Shown here: piece after piece, positions 13,689 to 16,083 of the stretch
Position numbering within the stretch: the first letter of the stretch is position 1
Layout of the letters: every line of letters starts with the position of its first letter
NCBI GenBank assembly: GCA_022710245.1
Contig: JAKLHH010000042.1
Span: 1-16,083, forward strand
From: Myxococcota bacterium
GTDB taxonomy: Bacteria; Myxococcota; Polyangia; GCA-2747355; JAKLHH01
Length of the DNA stretch: 16,083 bases
Direction: 5' to 3'
Program-made: the position numbers and the translations under genes
The notes under the pieces: model-generated
The model's input: only the letters and a program-made list of their open reading frames with translations
Database searches by the model: none
Told to the model about the DNA's origin: nothing

Positions 13689-14489
13689 ATGCGGCTCGAC
13701 CAGCTCGACGACTCCCTGCTGGAGGGCGCGCGCGCGGGCGACCGCAGGGCACTCCGGGAGCTGGTCGACGCCCTCAGGCGCCCCGTCTACAACCTCGCGC
13801 TGCGGATGCTGCCGACAGCCGCCGAGGCAGAGGAGGCGACCCAGGAGGCGCTCCTCAAGATCGTGACCGGGCTCTCGACCTTCGAGGGGCACTCCCGGCT
13901 CTCCACCTGGGCCTGGACCGTGGCGTCGAGGACGCTGCTCGACTACCGGAAGGGTCAGCACCGCCGCCCGCTCTACTCGATCGAGGAGTTCCAGGAGAGC
14001 CTGGCCGACTGCCTCGACGAGGAGGCGCGGGAGCGGCCTGAGGACCGGATCCTCCTCGGGCAGCTCAAGATCGCCTGTGCGCGTGCCTTGCTGCAGACGC
14101 TGGACGCCGAGCACCGGCTGGCGTTCATCCTCGGTGAGATCCTGGAGGTCCCCGGTCCCGACGCGGCGCGCATCGCGGAGGTCGGCGAGCCGACCTTTCG
14201 CAAGCGGCTGAGCAGAGCCCGCGCGCGCCTCTACCCGGCGCTCCAGGCGCACTGCGGGGTGGTCGAGCCGCGGGCACGGTGCCGCTGCCATCGCCGCCTG
14301 GACCGCGCGAGAGAGCTCGGTCGCGTGCCCGAGGGCGCCCCTGACCCGGGGCTCGACGTCGCCGCGCTGCGAGCCGCCCTCGCCGAGATCGAGGACCTCG
14401 CCGCGCGAGGCGCCGCCTACTACCGGTCGCACCCGCTGGAGGACTCCGCCTCTGTGCAGGATCAGTCAGAGGTCCCCGCGACGCGGTAG
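13689..14489 (+). CDS. ECF-type sigma factor with Cys-containing C-terminal extension
   Basis: A 266-residue sigma-70 family factor. Region 2 (about 8-90) includes RRPVYNLALRMLPTAAEAEE, TQEALLKIVTGLSTFEGHSR and LSTWAWTVASRTLLDYRKGQ. Region 4 (about 125-183) includes LLQTLDAEHRLAFILGEILE, PGPDAARIAEVGEPTFRKRL and SRARARL. Unlike the sigma factor at 4418, it carries about 80 more residues (184-266) after region 4. These contain H-C-G-V-V, then C-R-C-H (Cys189, Cys198, Cys200, His201), and a helical tail. I recall ECF proteins with a similar C-G-L-V...C-R-C extension; metal binding or redox sensing is a reasonable but unproven role. No anti-sigma gene with a recognisable domain is adjacent. It is divergent from the small membrane protein gene and followed by a paralogue of the 12607 membrane protein. 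Confidence 0.88.
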   Translation: MRLDQLDDSLLEGARAGDRRALRELVDALRRPVYNLALRMLPTAAEAEEATQEALLKIVTGLSTFEGHSRLSTWAWTVASRTLLDYRKGQHRRPLYSIEEFQESLADCLDEEARERPEDRILLGQLKIACARALLQTLDAEHRLAFILGEILEVPGPDAARIAEVGEPTFRKRLSRARARLYPALQAHCGVVEPRARCRCHRRLDRARELGRVPEGAPDPGLDVAALRAALAEIEDLAARGAAYYRSHPLEDSASVQDQSEVPATR

Positions 14490-14539
14490 CCGGTCGCCGA
14501 GGGCTTGCCCTGCCCCGCTCCCTGGTCGATGCTCGAGTG

Positions 14540-15109
14540 ATGGAGGACCGCCTGCGCCAGCGCTTCGAGGCGATGACCCGGGAGGAGCTGAAGGCGCTCC
14601 TGGAGAGCGCCGACTACACCGAGGAGGCCCGCGCCCTGGCGGCCGAGATCCTCGCGGCGCGCCCCGAGGCGCCGTACCGCACCCCGCCGACGCCGCCGAA
14701 GCCGGATGATGGCCCACCACCGAAGGTCGCCTTCCGCCTGCCCGCGACCAGCCCCGGGCGGCTCGTCGGCGCGATCCTCGGGCTCGCCTTCGCGGCGGTG
14801 ATCGGCTGGGCGCACTGGAACGAGGTCGCGCACGGGCTCGGGGGCTGGTACCTCCACTCTGCGTACCTCGGCGCGGCCGGCGTCGCGCTCTTCGGCGGGC
14901 TCTGGGTCGGCTGGCGCTCGTCCGCCATGCTGCTCCTCGGCGTCCTCAGCCTGGGGGCCGGCACCGTCGGGCTCGGCGTCCTCTTCGATCACTTCGGACG
15001 CGACGGCTGGGTGATGCCGACCTTCATCCTCGGCGCCCTCGCCGCCGCGGCCTGGGCCCTGGCCGCGCGCCGCCGCGCCCGCCGCCCGCCCTCGCCGCCG
15101 TCCGGGTAG
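14540..15109 (+). CDS. Four-helix membrane protein, paralogue of the 12607 gene
   Basis: A 189-residue protein of unknown function. Its soluble N-terminus (LRQRFEAMTREELKALLESA, then YTEEARALAAEILAAR) aligns with the protein at 12607. Shared blocks are LRQRF, EL, ES and EARALAAE. A Pro-rich linker (about 49-62) and four hydrophobic segments follow (about 75-93, 105-125, 130-150, 155-177), ending in an Arg/Pro-rich cytoplasmic tail. The start could be GTG 14537 or ATG 14540; neither has a clear Shine-Dalgarno site. It starts 50 bp after the second sigma factor and runs in the same direction, so it may share that transcript. Because a sigma-linked membrane protein is often a regulator, an anti-sigma-like role for the cytoplasmic N-terminus is possible. 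No anti-sigma domain is recognisable. Confidence 0.8.
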   Translation: MEDRLRQRFEAMTREELKALLESADYTEEARALAAEILAARPEAPYRTPPTPPKPDDGPPPKVAFRLPATSPGRLVGAILGLAFAAVIGWAHWNEVAHGLGGWYLHSAYLGAAGVALFGGLWVGWRSSAMLLLGVLSLGAGTVGLGVLFDHFGRDGWVMPTFILGALAAAAWALAARRRARRPPSPPSG

Positions 15110-15120
15110 CCGCGCCCGCT

Positions 15121-15149
15121 CGTGACAGGTTCGTTACGCAGCGCGCGGG
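15121..15149 (+). promoter_or_regulatory. Possible OmpR/PhoB-type binding repeats
   Basis: CGTGACA (15121-15127) and CGTTACG (15132-15138) are 7-bp near-repeats (5 of 7 match) separated by 4 bp. That 11-bp spacing is typical of OmpR/PhoB-family sites. A third, poorer GCGCGGG lies in register at 15143-15149. They sit just upstream of a -10 box without a -35 and precede an OmpR-family gene, so autoregulation is possible. Confidence 0.3.
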
Positions 15150-15159
15150 GCGGCGCGGA

Positions 15160-15165
15160 TATAAT
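15160..15165 (+). promoter_or_regulatory. -10 box of the two-component operon
   Basis: A perfect TATAAT in otherwise extremely GC-rich DNA, 26 bp before the response-regulator ATG. No TTGACA-like hexamer is found 16-18 bp upstream, which would suit an activator-dependent promoter. The predicted transcript start is near 15172. Confidence 0.55.
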
Positions 15166-15172
15166 CGAGGCG

Positions 15173-15178
15173 AGGAGG
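15173..15178 (+). promoter_or_regulatory. Ribosome binding site of response regulator
   Basis: AGGAGG lies 7 nt upstream of ATG 15186. With a transcript start near 15172 this would leave almost no leader before the site, so either the -10 call or the start of transcription may be shifted. Confidence 0.65.
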
Positions 15179-15185
15179 CGCGAAG

Positions 15186-15887
15186 ATGGCCCGCGGCAAG
15201 ATCGTCGTCGTCGAGGACGAGGCCTCCATCCGCAGCGCCGTGGTGCAGGCCCTCCGGCTGAGCGGCTTCGAGGTCGCCGAGGCGGCCGACGGTGAGAGCG
15301 GCCTCGCCTGCGCCTCCAGCCCCGACGTGGATCTGGTCCTGCTCGACCTCATGCTCCCGCGCCTGGATGGCATGGCGGTGCTCTCGCGCCTGCGCGCGCT
15401 GCGGCCGGACCGCCCGGTGATCATCCTCACCGCCAAGGGCGCCGAGGAGGACGTCGTGCGCGGCCTGCGGGACGGCGCCGACGACTACGTGGTCAAGCCG
15501 TTCGGCGCCCGCGAGCTCCTCGCGCGCGTGGAGGCGGTGCTCAGGCGCAGCCCGGGCCGGCCGCGCCCGGTCTCCGCGCTGCGCCTCGGCCGCTTCGAGG
15601 TCGACTTCGAGCGGCGCGAGCTCCGTAGCGACGGGGCGACGACGCCGCTCTCGCTCACCGAGGCCGAGGCGGCCATCCTCTCCTTCCTCGCCGAGAACCC
15701 CACCCGCGCGGTCTCCCGCGAGGAGCTCCTCGGCCGTCTCTGGGGGCTCTTCGGCAGCCGCTCGGGCTCCCGCACGGTGGACATGCACGTGGCCCGGCTG
15801 CGCGCCAAGCTCGGCGACGACGAGGGCGCGCCGCGCCTGATCCTCACCGTGCGCGGCAAGGGCTACATGCTCGGGGAGCGCGGCTGA
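15186..15887 (+). CDS. OmpR/PhoB-family response regulator
   Basis: A DNA-binding response regulator of 233 residues. The receiver domain (about 4-118) has acidic pocket Glu10/Asp11, phospho-acceptor Asp54 (LLDLMLP), Thr82 (ILTAKG) and Lys104 (VVKPF), all intact. The winged-helix effector domain (about 130-231) has LSLTEAEAAILSFLAENPTR, SREELLGRLWG, the recognition helix RTVDMHVARLRAKLG and the wing ILTVRGKGYML. The known role is activation or repression of transcription when phosphorylated by a partner kinase. The partner is very likely the gene that follows directly (stop TGA then GTG, no gap). The target genes are unknown. A TATAAT box and possible 11-bp-spaced repeats upstream suggest it may regulate its own operon. 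Confidence 0.95.
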   Translation: MARGKIVVVEDEASIRSAVVQALRLSGFEVAEAADGESGLACASSPDVDLVLLDLMLPRLDGMAVLSRLRALRPDRPVIILTAKGAEEDVVRGLRDGADDYVVKPFGARELLARVEAVLRRSPGRPRPVSALRLGRFEVDFERRELRSDGATTPLSLTEAEAAILSFLAENPTRAVSREELLGRLWGLFGSRSGSRTVDMHVARLRAKLGDDEGAPRLILTVRGKGYMLGERG

Positions 15888-16083
15888 GTGGGCTCCTCGC
15901 GCCGCCTCTGGCCCGGCTTCGCCGCCGCCGCGCTCGCGGTGCTCGCCGCCGTGAGCTGGCTCAGCGTGGCGGTGCTGCGGCTCGAGGGAGCGGCCGAGCG
16001 CACGCGCCGCGAGCTGGCGCGTCAGGAGCAGCTGCGGCAGGCCCTCTGGCGGCTCGAGGCGCAGGTCTCCCCGGTGGTCACCC
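15888..16083 (+). CDS. Sensor histidine kinase, N-terminal fragment
   Basis: A GTG start at 15888 directly follows the response-regulator stop, with GGGGAG 9 nt upstream as ribosome binding site. The 65 visible residues begin MGSSRRLWPGFAAAALAVLA. They contain one hydrophobic helix (about 10-30), then a charged helix rich in Arg/Glu/Gln (EGAAERTRRELARQEQLRQA) and LWRLEAQVSPVVT, where the window ends. Position after an OmpR-family regulator, and a membrane helix leading into a helical extracytoplasmic region, fit the start of its cognate membrane kinase. No kinase catalytic motif is visible because the gene runs off the edge, so the call depends on context. Confidence 0.7.
   Translation, partial: MGSSRRLWPGFAAAALAVLAAVSWLSVAVLRLEGAAERTRRELARQEQLRQALWRLEAQVSPVVT

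Noticed and set aside
14518..14528. CCCTGGTCGA shared upstream of both paralogous membrane-protein genes
   Set aside because: Only 10 bp are shared, at different distances from the two starts (12570 and 14519 regions). This is too short to separate from chance.

Overview
The window is very GC-rich, with near-saturated G/C at third codon positions on both strands. It looks like a chromosomal segment of a Myxococcota (myxobacterial) genome. The best evidence is a MYXO-CTERM-type tail (GCGC, a hydrophobic helix, then RRRRR) on a secreted hydrolase. Supporting signs are a Hanks-type Ser/Thr kinase, a lipoprotein with a long Ala/Pro/Asp-rich linker, and several one- and two-component regulators. 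No tRNA, rRNA, insertion sequence, phage gene or CRISPR array is visible. The assignment is inference; no database search was possible.

Layout, left to right. (1) 3-1678 (+): the 3' part of a TetR-family regulator, with its stop overlapping the start of a secreted, MYXO-CTERM-anchored alpha/beta hydrolase. (2) 1696-2697 (-): a soluble Ser/Thr protein kinase, convergent with the hydrolase and divergent from a beta-propeller-like lipoprotein at 2994-4265 (+). (3) 4418-6480 (+): an ECF sigma factor translationally coupled to a FecR-type membrane anti-sigma/sensor protein. A GGAAC-N16-CGT promoter lies upstream and suggests autoregulation. (4) 6483-6636: a minisatellite of about 13 bp per unit. 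It precedes a cytoplasmic hybrid histidine kinase with three PAS domains and a receiver (6713-9124, +). (5) 9352-9878 (+): an unrecognised small gene broken by an apparent one-base deletion. (6) 9866-12478 (-): a large two-part U32-family protein resembling RlhA (23S rRNA hydroxylation), carrying two in-frame tandem-repeat tracts.

(7) 12607-15109 is a compact set of four genes. Two paralogous membrane proteins (12607-13146 and 14540-15109, both +) bracket a divergent pair: a small four-helix membrane protein (-) and an ECF-type sigma factor with a Cys-containing C-terminal extension (+). None of the membrane proteins is a recognisable anti-sigma factor, so this set is the best candidate here for an uncharacterised signalling module. 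(8) 15186-16083 (+): an OmpR-family response regulator followed directly by the start of its sensor kinase, which runs off the right edge.

The recurrent theme is signal transduction: TetR, Ser/Thr kinase, two ECF sigma factors, a hybrid histidine kinase and a classical two-component pair. No metabolic pathway is present. Most of the window is coding. The longest gene-free stretches are 2698-2993, 6481-6712 and 9125-9351, all under 300 bases.
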